A stretch of DNA of 64,000 nt from an uncultured Collinsella sp. (GCA_959018755.1 CAUEMA010000002.1:62001-126000); one strand, 5' to 3'; counted from the stretch's first letter, positions 24,715 to 34,286 are shown. Translations and numbers: made by a program. Notes: generated by a model not told the origin, from the sequence alone.

Positions 24715-24951
24715 ATGGCAGATCAGAAGACCTTCGAGCGCGTTTGCGACGTTATCCGCGAGACCGCTGGCCTTGACGACGTCGAGATGAAGCCCGAGTC
24801 CACGCTCGAGGAGATTGGCCTCGACAGCCTGGGCACCGTCGAGATCCTCGTCGCCGTCGAGGACGAGTTTGGCATTGAGCTCGATACCGAGGAGAACCCC
24901 AAGACGGTCGGCGAGTTCGCCGATACGGTCGAGGCGGCATTGGAGAAGTAG
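24715..24951 (+). CDS. acpP: Acyl carrier protein
   Basis: Carries growing acyl chains on 4'-phosphopantetheine. 78 acidic residues with the GLDSLGTVE motif; the modified serine is S38. AAAGGAG precedes the ATG. It lies between fabH and fabK, 2 nt before the latter, so translation is probably coupled. Confidence 0.96.
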   Translation: MADQKTFERVCDVIRETAGLDDVEMKPESTLEEIGLDSLGTVEILVAVEDEFGIELDTEENPKTVGEFADTVEAALEK

Positions 24952-24953
24952 AG

Positions 24954-25898
24954 ATGCTCAAGACTCCTCTCTGCGAGCTGCTCGGCATCGAAAAGCCCGT
25001 GTTCCAGGGCGGCATGGCCTGGATTGCCGATGCCTCGCTGGCATCGGCCGTGTCCGAGGCCGGCGGGTTGGGAATCATCGCGGCCATGAATGCCGACTCC
25101 AACTGGCTGCGCGATCAGATTCACGAGCTGCGCACCAAGACGGATAAGCCCTTTGGTGTGAACGTCATGCTTATGAGCCCGTTTGCCGACCAGGTCGCGC
25201 AGGTTGTGATTGACGAGCAGGTGCCGGTCGTCGTGACGGGTGCCGGCAATCCCACCAAGTACATGAAGGCTTGGAACGACGCCGGCATCAAGGTCATCCC
25301 GGTCGTTGCCTCGGTGGCGCTGGCGCGTCTCGTGGCGCGTCGTGGGGCCACCGCCGTGGTTGCCGAAGGCACCGAATCGGGTGGACATATTGGCGAGACA
25401 TCGACGATGGCGCTCGTTCCGCAGGTTGTCGACGCGGTCGATGTCCCCGTTGTGGCAGCTGGCGGTATCGCCGATGGTCGCGGCGTGGCAGCGGCCTTTA
25501 TGCTTGGCGCCGCTGGTGTCCAGGTGGGAACACGCTTTCTGGTCGCAAACGAGTGCACCGTATCCGAACAGTACAAAGAGCTGGTGCTCAAGGCAGGAGA
25601 CACCTCGACGCGCGCGACTGGCCGTTCGACGGGGCATCCGGTGCGTGCGCTTAAGAGCCCCTTCACCAACGCGTATGCCAAGAACGAGGCGGCGGGCGCA
25701 AGCCCCGAGGAGCTCGGGGCCATGGGCACGGGCGCGCTTCGTAAAGCCGCAAAGGACGGTAATTACGAAGAGGGCTCGTTTTTGTGCGGACAGGTTGCCG
25801 GTATGGTCAACGAACGCCAAAGCGCACGTGAGATCGTTGACGACCTGGTTGATGGTGCCGAGCGCGTTCTGAAGGGTGCGTCCACATGGGTAGCGTAG
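24954..25898 (+). CDS. fabK: Enoyl-[acyl-carrier-protein] reductase II (FMN)
   Basis: FMN-dependent reductase for the last step of elongation, replacing FabI and usually triclosan insensitive. 314 residues of the nitronate-monooxygenase-like TIM barrel: FQGGMAWIAD at the start, GTESGGHIGE with the catalytic H145, and the FMN phosphate-binding AAGGIADGRG and LGAAGVQVGTRFL blocks. Overlaps fabD by 13 bp. Confidence 0.94.
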   Translation: MLKTPLCELLGIEKPVFQGGMAWIADASLASAVSEAGGLGIIAAMNADSNWLRDQIHELRTKTDKPFGVNVMLMSPFADQVAQVVIDEQVPVVVTGAGNPTKYMKAWNDAGIKVIPVVASVALARLVARRGATAVVAEGTESGGHIGETSTMALVPQVVDAVDVPVVAAGGIADGRGVAAAFMLGAAGVQVGTRFLVANECTVSEQYKELVLKAGDTSTRATGRSTGHPVRALKSPFTNAYAKNEAAGASPEELGAMGTGALRKAAKDGNYEEGSFLCGQVAGMVNERQSAREIVDDLVDGAERVLKGASTWVA

Positions 25899-26812
25899 CG
25901 TTTTTGTTCGCCGGCCAGGGTGCCCAACACCCCGCGATGGGCGTCGACCTGATCGAGGCATCGCCGGCGGCTGCCGAGGTGTTCGCCATTGCCGACGAGG
26001 TGCGTCCGGGAACCAGCGAGCAGTGCCGGAACGCCTCCAAGGAGGAGCTCTCGCAGACCGAGAACACGCAGCCGTGCGTGTTCGTTCATGACCTGGCAGC
26101 GGCTGTCGCCCTGCGTGAGCGCGGCGTGGCGCCTGCCGCCTGTGCGGGATTTTCGCTGGGCGAGGTCGCCGCGCTCACCTTTGCGGGGGCATTCGATACG
26201 CGAGCGGGTTTTGAGCTCGTGTGTGAGCGCGCGGCATTGATGGCCGCGGCTGCCGAGCGCCATCCGGGCGGCATGCGCGCCGTCATCAAGCTCGATGCGG
26301 CGCAAGTCGAGGACCTGGCAAAACAGGCCGGCGAGGACTGCTGGCCGGTCAACTACAACAGCCCGCAGCAGACGGTTGTGGCCGGAGCGCCCGATGAGTT
26401 GCAGACCCTCGACGTCCTGGTAAAAGAGGCTGGCGGCCGCGCCATGAAGGTCGCGGTGTCGGGTGCATTCCATAGCCCCTATATGGCCGAGGCGACTTGT
26501 GGCCTTGCTGCATATATCGAGGCCGGTCACACGCCGTCCCCGTTGCTCATTCCTGTTATGGCAAATATGACGGCGGCGCCCTATCCGGCGGACCCGCGAG
26601 CAGCATCGGATGTCTTGGCCAACCAGGTGAGCCATGCCGTGCGCTGGGTCGACACGCTGCACACTCTGCAGGATCAGGGCATCGACACGTTTATTGAGGT
26701 CGGCCCTGGCAAAACGCTGTCGGGCCTGGTCAAGCGTACGCTGAGCGACGTTCACGTGTATTCGTGTGAAACGGCCGAACAGGTCGCAGCTATTGCCGAC
26801 GAGCTCGCATAG
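25886..26812 (+). CDS. fabD: Malonyl-CoA-ACP transacylase
   Basis: Transfers malonyl from CoA to ACP. 308 residues with FLFAGQGAQ at the N-terminus, nucleophile S90 in AGFSLGE (the usual GHSLG histidine is Phe, as seen in many Gram-positive enzymes) and H196 in GAFHSPYM. Its start lies inside the end of fabK. Confidence 0.94.
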   Translation: MGSVAFLFAGQGAQHPAMGVDLIEASPAAAEVFAIADEVRPGTSEQCRNASKEELSQTENTQPCVFVHDLAAAVALRERGVAPAACAGFSLGEVAALTFAGAFDTRAGFELVCERAALMAAAAERHPGGMRAVIKLDAAQVEDLAKQAGEDCWPVNYNSPQQTVVAGAPDELQTLDVLVKEAGGRAMKVAVSGAFHSPYMAEATCGLAAYIEAGHTPSPLLIPVMANMTAAPYPADPRAASDVLANQVSHAVRWVDTLHTLQDQGIDTFIEVGPGKTLSGLVKRTLSDVHVYSCETAEQVAAIADELA

Positions 26813-26842
26813 CCCACAGGGCTGTAACCCGAAAGGAACGAC

Positions 26843-27616
26843 ATGGGCAATTTGAACAACGGCGCGCTCGAGCGCGACGATTCACGTCGTGTGGCGCTGA
26901 TCACGGGCGGCTCGCGCGGCATCGGTCGCGCTTGTGCCGTGGGCCTGGCGGAGGATGGCTACGATATCGCCGTCGTTTATGCCGGTAGCGTCGACGCGGC
27001 GCGCGAGACGTGTGAAGCCTGCGAGGCGTCAGGCGCCACGGCGAGCGCATATCAATGTGACGTGGCCGACCCCGATGCCGTCAACACATGCGTGGAGACG
27101 GTTCTCAATGACTTTGGCTCCATTTGGGTGCTCGTCAACAACGCTGGCATCACGCGCGACGGCCTGCTCATGCGTATGGGCGACGATGCCTTCGACCGCG
27201 TGCTCGATGTCAATCTCAAGGGCACGTTCAATACGACGCGCGCGCTCACCAAGACCTTTATGCGCCAGCGCGGCGGTTGCGTCGTCAACATGAGCTCGGT
27301 TGTGGGCCTGATGGGCAATGCCGGGCAGGCCAACTATGCTGCCTCCAAGGCGGGCGTTATCGGCCTGACCAAGGCGGTAGCGCGCGAGCTTGCGCCCCGC
27401 GGCGTACGAGTGAACGCGGTCGCCCCCGGGTTTGTCGAGACAGATATGACGGCAAAGCTCTCGGAGAAGGTGCGTGCGGCAACCGAGGAGCAGATTCCCC
27501 TTAAGCGCATGGCGCGCCCCGAGGAAGTGGCCGGCGTGGTGCGCTTTTTGGTGAGCGATGCGGCCGCTTACATTACGGGCGAGGTCGTGCGCGTCGACGG
27601 CGGAATGGCGATGTAG
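26843..27616 (+). CDS. fabG: 3-oxoacyl-[acyl-carrier-protein] reductase
   Basis: NADPH-dependent SDR enzyme of fatty-acid elongation. 257 residues with cofactor loop TGGSRGIG, NNAG, and catalytic S152, Y165 and K169 (YAASK). About 15 residues precede the usual start, so an internal start is possible, but GAAAGGA sits properly before ATG 26843. Confidence 0.95.
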   Translation: MGNLNNGALERDDSRRVALITGGSRGIGRACAVGLAEDGYDIAVVYAGSVDAARETCEACEASGATASAYQCDVADPDAVNTCVETVLNDFGSIWVLVNNAGITRDGLLMRMGDDAFDRVLDVNLKGTFNTTRALTKTFMRQRGGCVVNMSSVVGLMGNAGQANYAASKAGVIGLTKAVARELAPRGVRVNAVAPGFVETDMTAKLSEKVRAATEEQIPLKRMARPEEVAGVVRFLVSDAAAYITGEVVRVDGGMAM

Positions 27617-27655
27617 AAACCAGGGCCGAACAACGGCTTGGATGAGGAGACCATG

Positions 27656-28903
27656 ATGGAACAGAGAGTTGCAATCACCGGCATCGGTGCCGTATCGCCG
27701 CTCGGCAATACCGCGCTTGCCACCTGGGCGGCCATGTGCGCCGGCACGTGCGGTATCGGCCCGATCACGCACTTCGATACCGATGCGTTCGCCGTTAAAG
27801 TGGCGGCCGAGGTCAAGGGCTTTGACGGCAACGAGTACTTTGGCAAGCACGACGCCAAGCATCTCGACCCCTGTGTACAGTTTGCGATGGCGGCGTCGGA
27901 TGAGGCCATGCACGATGCGGGCCTCGATGTTGAGGGCGCGGTCGATCGCGATCGCCTGGGTGTCTATGTGGGCTCGGGCGTGGGCGGCATGCAGACGCTT
28001 GTCGACAACGTCCACACGATTGCCGATCGCGGGCCTCGTCGCGCATCGCCCTACATGATTGCGATGATGATTCCCAACATGGCTTCGGGCAACATTGCGA
28101 TTCGCCATAAGGCAAAGGGCCCGACCCTGCCCGTGGTGACCGCTTGCGCGACTTCTGCCCATGCGGTGGGCGAGGCGTTCCGCGCCATCAAGCACGGCTA
28201 TGCCGACGCGATCCTCGCGGGCGGCGCCGAGGCCGCAATTATCCCCGATGCCGTTGCGGGCTTTACGTCCTGCCGTGCATTGACCACCAACCCCGATCCC
28301 GCGACGGCCTGCCGCCCGTTCGATGCAGACCGCGACGGCTTTGTGATGGGCGAGGGCGCCTGCGTGCTGGTACTCGAGAGCATGGAACATGCACGGGCCC
28401 GCGGTGCGCACATTTACGCCGAGGTCGTGGGCTACGGCAACACCGATGACGCCTACCACATCACGAGTCCCGACCCGGATGCGGCAGGTATCGCCCGTGC
28501 GATATCGCTGGCGGTGGCCGAGGGCGACGTTAAGCCTTCCGAGGGCCTCTACATCAACGCCCACGGCACCTCGACCAAGCTCAACGATTCGTCCGAGACG
28601 GCGGGCATCAAACGAGCGCTCGGCGAGGACGCGGCGCGCGCCGCACATGTCTCGTCGACCAAGTCGATGACCGGCCACATGATCGGTGCCACGGGCGCCA
28701 TCGAGGTCATGGCCTGTGCCATGGCGCTCGAGCAGGGTGTGGTGCCGCCGACCATTAACTACCACACGCCCGATCCCGCCTGCGATCTTGACTACACGCC
28801 CAATCGCGCGGTTCGCGCCGACCTTACCTGGGCGCTTTCGACCAATTTGGGCTTTGGCGGACACAATGCCGCCATCGCGCTGCGTAGATATGCAAGGAGC
28901 TAG
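27656..28903 (+). CDS. fabF: 3-oxoacyl-[acyl-carrier-protein] synthase II
   Basis: Elongating condensing enzyme, 415 residues, with the Cys-His-His triad C164 (TACATSAHA), H303 (NAHGTST) and H341 (TGHMIGA). Two adjacent ATGs (27653 and 27656) follow GAGGAG; the second has the better spacing and gives the usual N-terminus MEQRVAITGIG. A TTG at 27638 is rejected because it lies upstream of the ribosome site. Confidence 0.95.
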   Translation: MEQRVAITGIGAVSPLGNTALATWAAMCAGTCGIGPITHFDTDAFAVKVAAEVKGFDGNEYFGKHDAKHLDPCVQFAMAASDEAMHDAGLDVEGAVDRDRLGVYVGSGVGGMQTLVDNVHTIADRGPRRASPYMIAMMIPNMASGNIAIRHKAKGPTLPVVTACATSAHAVGEAFRAIKHGYADAILAGGAEAAIIPDAVAGFTSCRALTTNPDPATACRPFDADRDGFVMGEGACVLVLESMEHARARGAHIYAEVVGYGNTDDAYHITSPDPDAAGIARAISLAVAEGDVKPSEGLYINAHGTSTKLNDSSETAGIKRALGEDAARAAHVSSTKSMTGHMIGATGAIEVMACAMALEQGVVPPTINYHTPDPACDLDYTPNRAVRADLTWALSTNLGFGGHNAAIALRRYARS

Positions 28904-28906
28904 AGC

Positions 28907-29383
28907 ATGGATTCCAAAAGACTTGCCGAGATAGCCGATGTGATGGAGGACCGCGGCCTTACGCGCGTGCGCGTGGAGGAGCCCGATGGCACCGCGGTCG
29001 AGCTCGAGCGCGCGAGCGCAGCGCAGCCGGTTGCCGTGCCCATGCCTATGCCGAGTGCCGTGACTGCTCCGGCGGTGGCTCCTGTCGCCGTGCCTGCCGC
29101 CGCACCGGAGCCCGCCGCGCAGACGCCTGCCGCCGCACCGAAGCCGAAGGGCATCGAGGTGACCGCTCCCATGGTCGGCGTTTTCTATGCTGCCCCGGCG
29201 CCGGGCGACGAGCCGTTTGTGCACGTGGGCTCCAAGGTCAAGGCCGGCGAGACCCTCTGCATCATCGAGGCCATGAAGGTTCTCAACGAGGTGACGGCAG
29301 AGGCGGATGGCGAGGTGTTCGAGATCTGCGTGGCCGACGGCGACCTCGTAGAGTTTGGCAGCTGCCTCATGAGGATCGGATAG
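28907..29383 (+). CDS. accB: Biotin carboxyl carrier protein of acetyl-CoA carboxylase
   Basis: Holds the biotin that shuttles carboxyl groups between AccC and AccDA. 158 residues: a short N-terminal domain, an Ala/Pro-rich linker (about 38-83) and a C-terminal biotinyl domain with EAMKVLNE, biotinylated lysine K124. Starts 3 nt after fabF. Confidence 0.96.
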   Translation: MDSKRLAEIADVMEDRGLTRVRVEEPDGTAVELERASAAQPVAVPMPMPSAVTAPAVAPVAVPAAAPEPAAQTPAAAPKPKGIEVTAPMVGVFYAAPAPGDEPFVHVGSKVKAGETLCIIEAMKVLNEVTAEADGEVFEICVADGDLVEFGSCLMRIG

Positions 29384-29392
29384 GTGATATCC

Positions 29393-29815
29393 ATGAACAA
29401 AGAAGAGCTCAAGAAGCTGTTGCCGCATCGAGAGCCGATGCTTTTGCTCGACAAAGCCGAGCTGGTGGGCGACGAGGCCCACGGCAAGATCACGATTACG
29501 GGCGACGAGTACTTTTTGCAGGGGCATTTTCCGGGAAACCCGGTGGTCCCCGGCGTGATCCAATGCGAGATGCTCGCCCAGAACTGCTGCGTGCTGCTGA
29601 TGGGCGATGAGGAGGCGCGCGGCGCGACGCCGTTCTACACGAGTCTGGACAAGGTGCGCTTTAAGCGTCCGGTGCGCCCGGGAGACACGGTGGATCTGGT
29701 GTGCTCCATCACGCGTGCGCGCGGGCCGTTCCGCTTTGCGACGGGTACTGCGAGCGTCAACGGTGAGGTTTGCTGCCGCGCCGACATGTCTTTTGCACTC
29801 ATGCACGAAAGTTAA
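29393..29815 (+). CDS. fabZ: 3-hydroxyacyl-[acyl-carrier-protein] dehydratase
   Basis: Hot-dog fold dehydratase, 140 residues with active-site H45 (QGHFPGNPVVPG) and E59 (QCEMLAQ). ATG 29393 is chosen after AGGTGA; a GTG at 29384 would add three residues and cannot be excluded. Sits between accB and accC in one operon. Confidence 0.94.
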   Translation: MNKEELKKLLPHREPMLLLDKAELVGDEAHGKITITGDEYFLQGHFPGNPVVPGVIQCEMLAQNCCVLLMGDEEARGATPFYTSLDKVRFKRPVRPGDTVDLVCSITRARGPFRFATGTASVNGEVCCRADMSFALMHES

Positions 29816-29825
29816 GGAAGGCTTC

Positions 29826-31169
29826 ATGTTCGACAAAGTGCTCATCGCCAATCGCGGCGAAGTCGCGGTCCGTGTTATCCGCGCGTGCCGCGATATGGGC
29901 ATCAAGACCGTCGCCGTTTATTCCACGGCCGATGCGGACGCACTGCACGTGCAGCTTGCCGACGAGGCGTATTGCATCGGCGGCCCGCGTCTTGCCGAGA
30001 GCTACCTCAACGACGATGCCGTGCTCACCTGTGCCGTAAAGTCGGGAGCTAAGGCAATTCATCCCGGCTATGGCTTTTTCTCCGAGAAGGCGAGCTTTGT
30101 GCGCGACTGCGACAAGTATGGCCTGGCGTTTGTCGGTCCTTCGGCCGAGGTGATCGACAACATGGGCGACAAGGACGCCGCACGTCGAACGGCTGCCGCG
30201 GCGGGCGTGCCCATCGTACCGGGCTGCGATTTGCTCAAAAGCCCCGAGGAGGCAACGGCCGAGGCCGAGCGCATTGGCTGCCCCGTGCTTATTAAGGCGC
30301 GTGCAGGCGGTGGCGGTCGCGGCATTCGCAAGGTCGAGCGCGTGGAAGATGCGGCAAAGGCGTTCATCGAGGCGCGTGCCGAGGGCGAGGCCGTTTTTGG
30401 CGACGGCGAGTGCTACATGGAGAAGTTCGTCGCGCCGGCGCACCACGTCGAGGTGCAGATTATGGCCGATAAGCAGGGCCATGTGTTTTCGCTCGGCGAG
30501 CGCGAGTGCTCGGTGCAGCGCCGCAACCAAAAGCTGATCGAGGAGAGCCCCGCGCCGTGCCTCGACGGACACGACGGCATTCGTGCCCGTATGCACAAGG
30601 CCGCGCGCGACCTGGCTCGTGCCGTCGGCTACGAAGGAGCCGGTACCATCGAGTTCCTGTATTCGGACGACGGCAATTTCTACTTTATGGAAATGAACAC
30701 GCGCTTGCAGGTGGAGCATCCGGTTACGGAGTTTGTGGCCGATACCGACTTGGTCAAGTGGCAGCTGCGCGTGGCGGCCGGCCAGCTTCTGCCCTTTGAG
30801 CAGGAGGACGTTCCGGTCCGCAACCACGCCATGGAGTGCCGCATCAATGCCGAAACGCCGGACTTTCTGCCGTCATGCGGAACGGTCACCGCGTTGCGTG
30901 TGCCGGGTGGTCCGCGCGTGCGCTGGGATTCCGCCATGTTTACCGGTGCGAACGTTCCGCCGTACTACGACTCCATGCTCGGCAAGCTCATCGTGTGTGC
31001 GCCCACGCGCGACGGCGCCATTCGCAAGATGCGCTCGGCCCTGGGCGAGCTCGTGATTGAGGGCGTGAGCGAAAACAGCGAGCTTCAGCTCGACGTGCTG
31101 GCAAACGATGAGTTCTTGTCGGGCATGTATCACACCGATCTGATGGGGCATCTCTATGCTGGTGAATAG
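29826..31169 (+). CDS. accC: Biotin carboxylase subunit of acetyl-CoA carboxylase
   Basis: ATP-grasp enzyme that carboxylates biotin on AccB. 447 residues with ANRGEVAVRVIRAC at the N-terminus, the Gly-rich loop GGGGRGI, EMNTRLQVEHPVTE and the C-terminal domain. ATG 29826 follows AAGGAAGG; the open frame extends upstream into fabZ but codes nothing family-like there. Ends 14 bp inside accDA. Confidence 0.96.
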   Translation: MFDKVLIANRGEVAVRVIRACRDMGIKTVAVYSTADADALHVQLADEAYCIGGPRLAESYLNDDAVLTCAVKSGAKAIHPGYGFFSEKASFVRDCDKYGLAFVGPSAEVIDNMGDKDAARRTAAAAGVPIVPGCDLLKSPEEATAEAERIGCPVLIKARAGGGGRGIRKVERVEDAAKAFIEARAEGEAVFGDGECYMEKFVAPAHHVEVQIMADKQGHVFSLGERECSVQRRNQKLIEESPAPCLDGHDGIRARMHKAARDLARAVGYEGAGTIEFLYSDDGNFYFMEMNTRLQVEHPVTEFVADTDLVKWQLRVAAGQLLPFEQEDVPVRNHAMECRINAETPDFLPSCGTVTALRVPGGPRVRWDSAMFTGANVPPYYDSMLGKLIVCAPTRDGAIRKMRSALGELVIEGVSENSELQLDVLANDEFLSGMYHTDLMGHLYAGE

Positions 31170-32880
31170 AAAAGCGAAGACGGTCAACGTCCTCGAGGGG
31201 CCAATAACCGAGTCGTGCGCCGAGTTTCCCGCGCGCCACGTGTTTATCAAGTGTCCGGAGTGCCGCCGTGTGATCGATGAAGCACGTCTACACGACAACC
31301 TCGAGGTCTGCCCTCGTTGCGGCAAACACTTTCGCGTGAGCGGTCGCGCGCGCATGCGCATGACGGTCGACGAGGGCACGTTTGAGGAATGGGATGCCAA
31401 TCTGGCGTCGGAGGACTTCCTCTCGTTTCCCGGTTATGCCGACAAGCTCAAGGGCGCGGTCGAGCATTCGGGCGAGCGCGATGCCGTTGTGTGCGGCAAG
31501 GGCAAAATCTGCGGTTGCGATACGGCGCTCTTCTTTATGGACGCCAACTTTATGATGGGCTCGATGGGCTCCGTGGTGGGCGAGAAGATCTGTCGCGCAT
31601 TTGAGCGTGCGACCGAGCTGGGATTGCCAGTTGTCGGCTTTACCGTTTCGGGCGGTGCACGCATGCAAGAGGGCGTGACATCGCTTATGCAGATGGCCAA
31701 GATTTCCGCGGCGGTTAGGCGCCACAGCGAGGCGGGCGGCCTGTATATCACGGTGCTCACCGACCCCACGACTGGCGGCGTAACCGCGAGCTTTGCCATG
31801 GAGGGCGACATTATCCTGGCCGAGCCCGATGCCCTGACGGCATTTGCCGGCCCGCGCGTGATCGAGCAGAACATGCACAAGCGCCTGCCCAAGGGATTCC
31901 AGCGCTCCGAGTTTTTGCTGGAGCACGGCTTTTGCGATGCCGTTGTTCCGCGTGGCGAGATTGCGCTCACAGTGGGAGAGCTGCTGGCGCTGCACGAAGG
32001 ACACGCGCCCGGTCTGGGGGCACCGCACGAGATCGTGCATACGGGTCGCCGCGGCAAAAAGCTGGGACACTTGTTTAAGCGCTCGACGGCACCAAAAACC
32101 GCGCTCGAGATTGTCAAGCAGACCCGCTTGGCAGATCGCGCCACGGCGGGTGAGATGATCTCACTGGGCCTGGATGGATTTGTGGAGCTGCACGGCGACC
32201 GTTACTTTGGAGACGACGCCGCTGTGGTGGCCGGTATTGGCTGGAAAAACGGACGCCCCGTAACGGTCATCGCCATCGAGCGCGGCACCACGACCAAAGA
32301 GCGTATGCGCCGCAACTTTGGCATGGCGCATCCCGAGGGCTATCGCAAAGCGCGTCGCCTGATGCGCCAGGCCGAAAAGTTTGGTCGACCGGTTCTGTGC
32401 CTGGTCGATACTTCGGGTGCGTTTTGCGGCATCGGTGCCGAGGAGCGCGGCCAGGGCGAGGCGATTGCCCAGAATCTCATGGAGATGAGCGGCCTTAAGA
32501 CGCCGATTGTCTCGGTGGTGACAGGCGAGGGCGGCTCTGGTGGCGCGCTGGCGCTGTCCGTGGCCGACCGCATCCTGATGCTCTCGAGCTCGGCCTATTC
32601 GGTCGTGAGCCCCGAGGCCTGTGCGTCGATCCTGTGGAAAGATACCGAGCGTGCGAATGAGGCCGCCGAGGCGCTTAAGCTCACGGCCCCCGATCTGTTG
32701 GCGCTCGGCATCATCGACGGCATTGTCGACGATAGAGGCCTGTCACATGAGGAGATCGCCGGTGCCGTCATGTCCTCGGCATTTGATGCCTTCGATACGC
32801 TTGGGCGGCTCGACGACGCGACCCTCACAAACCTCCGCTACGAAAAGTACCGCGCAATCGGTCAGTACCGCACGATGTGA
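31156..32880 (+). CDS. accDA: Acetyl-CoA carboxylase carboxyltransferase, AccD-AccA fusion
   Basis: Transfers the carboxyl group from biotin to acetyl-CoA. 574 residues joining both subunits. The AccD half has a zinc ribbon (C33, C36, C52, C55) and GFTVSGGARMQEG; the AccA half begins near residue 300 and has ELHGDRYFGDD, VIAIERGTTTKER and the oxyanion-type GEGGSGGALAL. The subunits are separate in E. coli. It overlaps accC and is the last gene of the FAS II operon; no clear terminator follows. Confidence 0.95.
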   Translation: MLVNRKAKTVNVLEGPITESCAEFPARHVFIKCPECRRVIDEARLHDNLEVCPRCGKHFRVSGRARMRMTVDEGTFEEWDANLASEDFLSFPGYADKLKGAVEHSGERDAVVCGKGKICGCDTALFFMDANFMMGSMGSVVGEKICRAFERATELGLPVVGFTVSGGARMQEGVTSLMQMAKISAAVRRHSEAGGLYITVLTDPTTGGVTASFAMEGDIILAEPDALTAFAGPRVIEQNMHKRLPKGFQRSEFLLEHGFCDAVVPRGEIALTVGELLALHEGHAPGLGAPHEIVHTGRRGKKLGHLFKRSTAPKTALEIVKQTRLADRATAGEMISLGLDGFVELHGDRYFGDDAAVVAGIGWKNGRPVTVIAIERGTTTKERMRRNFGMAHPEGYRKARRLMRQAEKFGRPVLCLVDTSGAFCGIGAEERGQGEAIAQNLMEMSGLKTPIVSVVTGEGGSGGALALSVADRILMLSSSAYSVVSPEACASILWKDTERANEAAEALKLTAPDLLALGIIDGIVDDRGLSHEEIAGAVMSSAFDAFDTLGRLDDATLTNLRYEKYRAIGQYRTM

Positions 32881-32903
32881 CAAAGGGACAGTTCGCATGT
32901 CAC
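32876..32903. repeat. Small TGTGACA/TGTCACA inverted repeat
   Basis: TGTGACA and TGTCACA flank AAGGGACAGTTCGCA between accDA and the permease gene. The GGGACAG motif recurs in other spacers here (42440 area and, inverted, 44565 and 44940). It could be a weak terminator or part of a repeat family. Confidence 0.35.
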
Positions 32904-32920
32904 ATTGGGAAAGGCGTTCC

Positions 32921-34135
32921 ATGTCACAAGTTTCTAACACCTCGTTTACAACGACGGTCTCATCAAACGCCATGGCCGTGGTGGACTATCTGTCCAAAAG
33001 CATGATGTCGGCGCTGCCCTTTATTGTCTGCGCGGCGTTGTTCCGCACCGTCGCCGTCATTATGGGCGAAGGCATGCTGGGTCTGTGGTCTGCAGATTCC
33101 GATATCTATCGCCTGTTCTACAGTTGGCTCTATAACGCCGGCTACTACTTTTTGCCCATTTATCTTGGTTGGGCGGCCGCCCGCCAGCTCGGTTGCTCGG
33201 AGCAGCTGGGTATGATGCTGGGCGGCGTATTGATTGCGCCCGATCTGCTTAAGCTCGTCGATGTCGCATCGACGACGGCGGCATCGATGACTTCCGTGTA
33301 TGGTCTGTTTCCCGCGCCGGTCAACGATTACACGACGACTGTTATTCCGGTTCTCATTTCGGTGCCCGTGCTATGGCGAGTGGAGTGTTTCTTTCAGCGC
33401 GTTATCCCTAAGGCCGTGGCGTTTTCGTTCGTTCCGTTTGCGACCATGCTCGTTATGGTTCCGGTTTCGCTGTGTATTACGGCGCCGGCGGGCAGCTATC
33501 TGGGCATGCTGTTGGGCCAACTTATGTTTATGCTTGGCAATTCCGGTGGCATCGTGTCGCTGCTCACGCTCATGGGGCTTGCCGCGGGTTGGGAGTTTCT
33601 TAAGATTGCGGGCGTCAGCAACGTTGTCCTATCGCTTGCGTACGCGCAGTTTATGAGCGTGGGAACGGATTCGTGCATTCTCATTGCCGCGACAATGGCG
33701 ACGTTCGCCGTTTGGGGCATGCCCTTTGGTGCGTCGCTCCGCGTTGCGGATAAGGATGAGAAGGCGCTCATGCTGGGCTATTCAATCTCGGGCGTGCTTG
33801 GCGGCGTAAGCGAGCCGGCGCTGTACGGCTGCGGCTTTAAATATGGCAGGTGCCTGACGTGCATGGCCATTGGCGGCGCCGTCGGAGGCCTTGTTGCAGC
33901 CGTGGGCCACGTTACGGCTTATACCATCGGCATGACGAATGTCCTCATGGTCATTGGCTTTGCCACGGGCGGTATTTCGAACCTGCTGTGGTGCTGCGTT
34001 GCCGGCGGCATGGCTTTTGCGGTGTCTGCGGCGCTGAGCTACTGCTTTGGCGTGGTGCCGACGAAGGTGCAGGCGGCAGAAGACGGAGCCGATTCACCCG
34101 AAACCTCGAAGAGCGTGGCCGAAGTAAGCGCGTAA
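32921..34135 (+). CDS. PTS EIIC-like permease without EIIA/EIIB domains
   Basis: Membrane protein of about 404 residues with roughly ten hydrophobic segments. The GVSEPALYG block matches the conserved GISEPAIYG-type loop of the beta-glucoside/glucose superfamily of PTS EIIC proteins. No phosphorylatable EIIA or EIIB domain is fused or adjacent, so it may borrow partners or work as a facilitator; substrate unknown. ATG 32921 after GGGAAAGG is chosen; ATG 32897 is possible. The upstream part of the open frame overlaps accDA and is not real. Confidence 0.75.
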   Translation: MSQVSNTSFTTTVSSNAMAVVDYLSKSMMSALPFIVCAALFRTVAVIMGEGMLGLWSADSDIYRLFYSWLYNAGYYFLPIYLGWAAARQLGCSEQLGMMLGGVLIAPDLLKLVDVASTTAASMTSVYGLFPAPVNDYTTTVIPVLISVPVLWRVECFFQRVIPKAVAFSFVPFATMLVMVPVSLCITAPAGSYLGMLLGQLMFMLGNSGGIVSLLTLMGLAAGWEFLKIAGVSNVVLSLAYAQFMSVGTDSCILIAATMATFAVWGMPFGASLRVADKDEKALMLGYSISGVLGGVSEPALYGCGFKYGRCLTCMAIGGAVGGLVAAVGHVTAYTIGMTNVLMVIGFATGGISNLLWCCVAGGMAFAVSAALSYCFGVVPTKVQAAEDGADSPETSKSVAEVSA

Positions 34136-34173
34136 ACCTGTGCGACACAAGGACGATTCCTTTGCCATATTCC

Positions 34174-34208
34174 AAGGCCGTGGCCCGTGTGGATTGCGGC
34201 CTTTTTTG
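34174..34208 (+). terminator. Terminator after the permease gene
   Basis: AAGGCCG (34174-34180) pairs with CGGCCTT (34197-34203), followed by TTTTTG. Medium-strength intrinsic terminator. Confidence 0.75.
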
Positions 34209-34286
34209 TATCTGGGGGACAAAGTGGCTACACTACAATCCGTTTGAGCAATAGATATATAGGTAGTACCGTGGGGGCGGATGTAG

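Noticed and set aside
29607..29825. N-terminal extension of accC
   Set aside because: It overlaps fabZ in another frame and has no similarity to biotin carboxylase; ATG 29826 has a good ribosome site.
32621..32920. N-terminal extension of the EIIC permease
   Set aside because: It overlaps accDA out of frame and is Arg/Ser-rich like other shadows.
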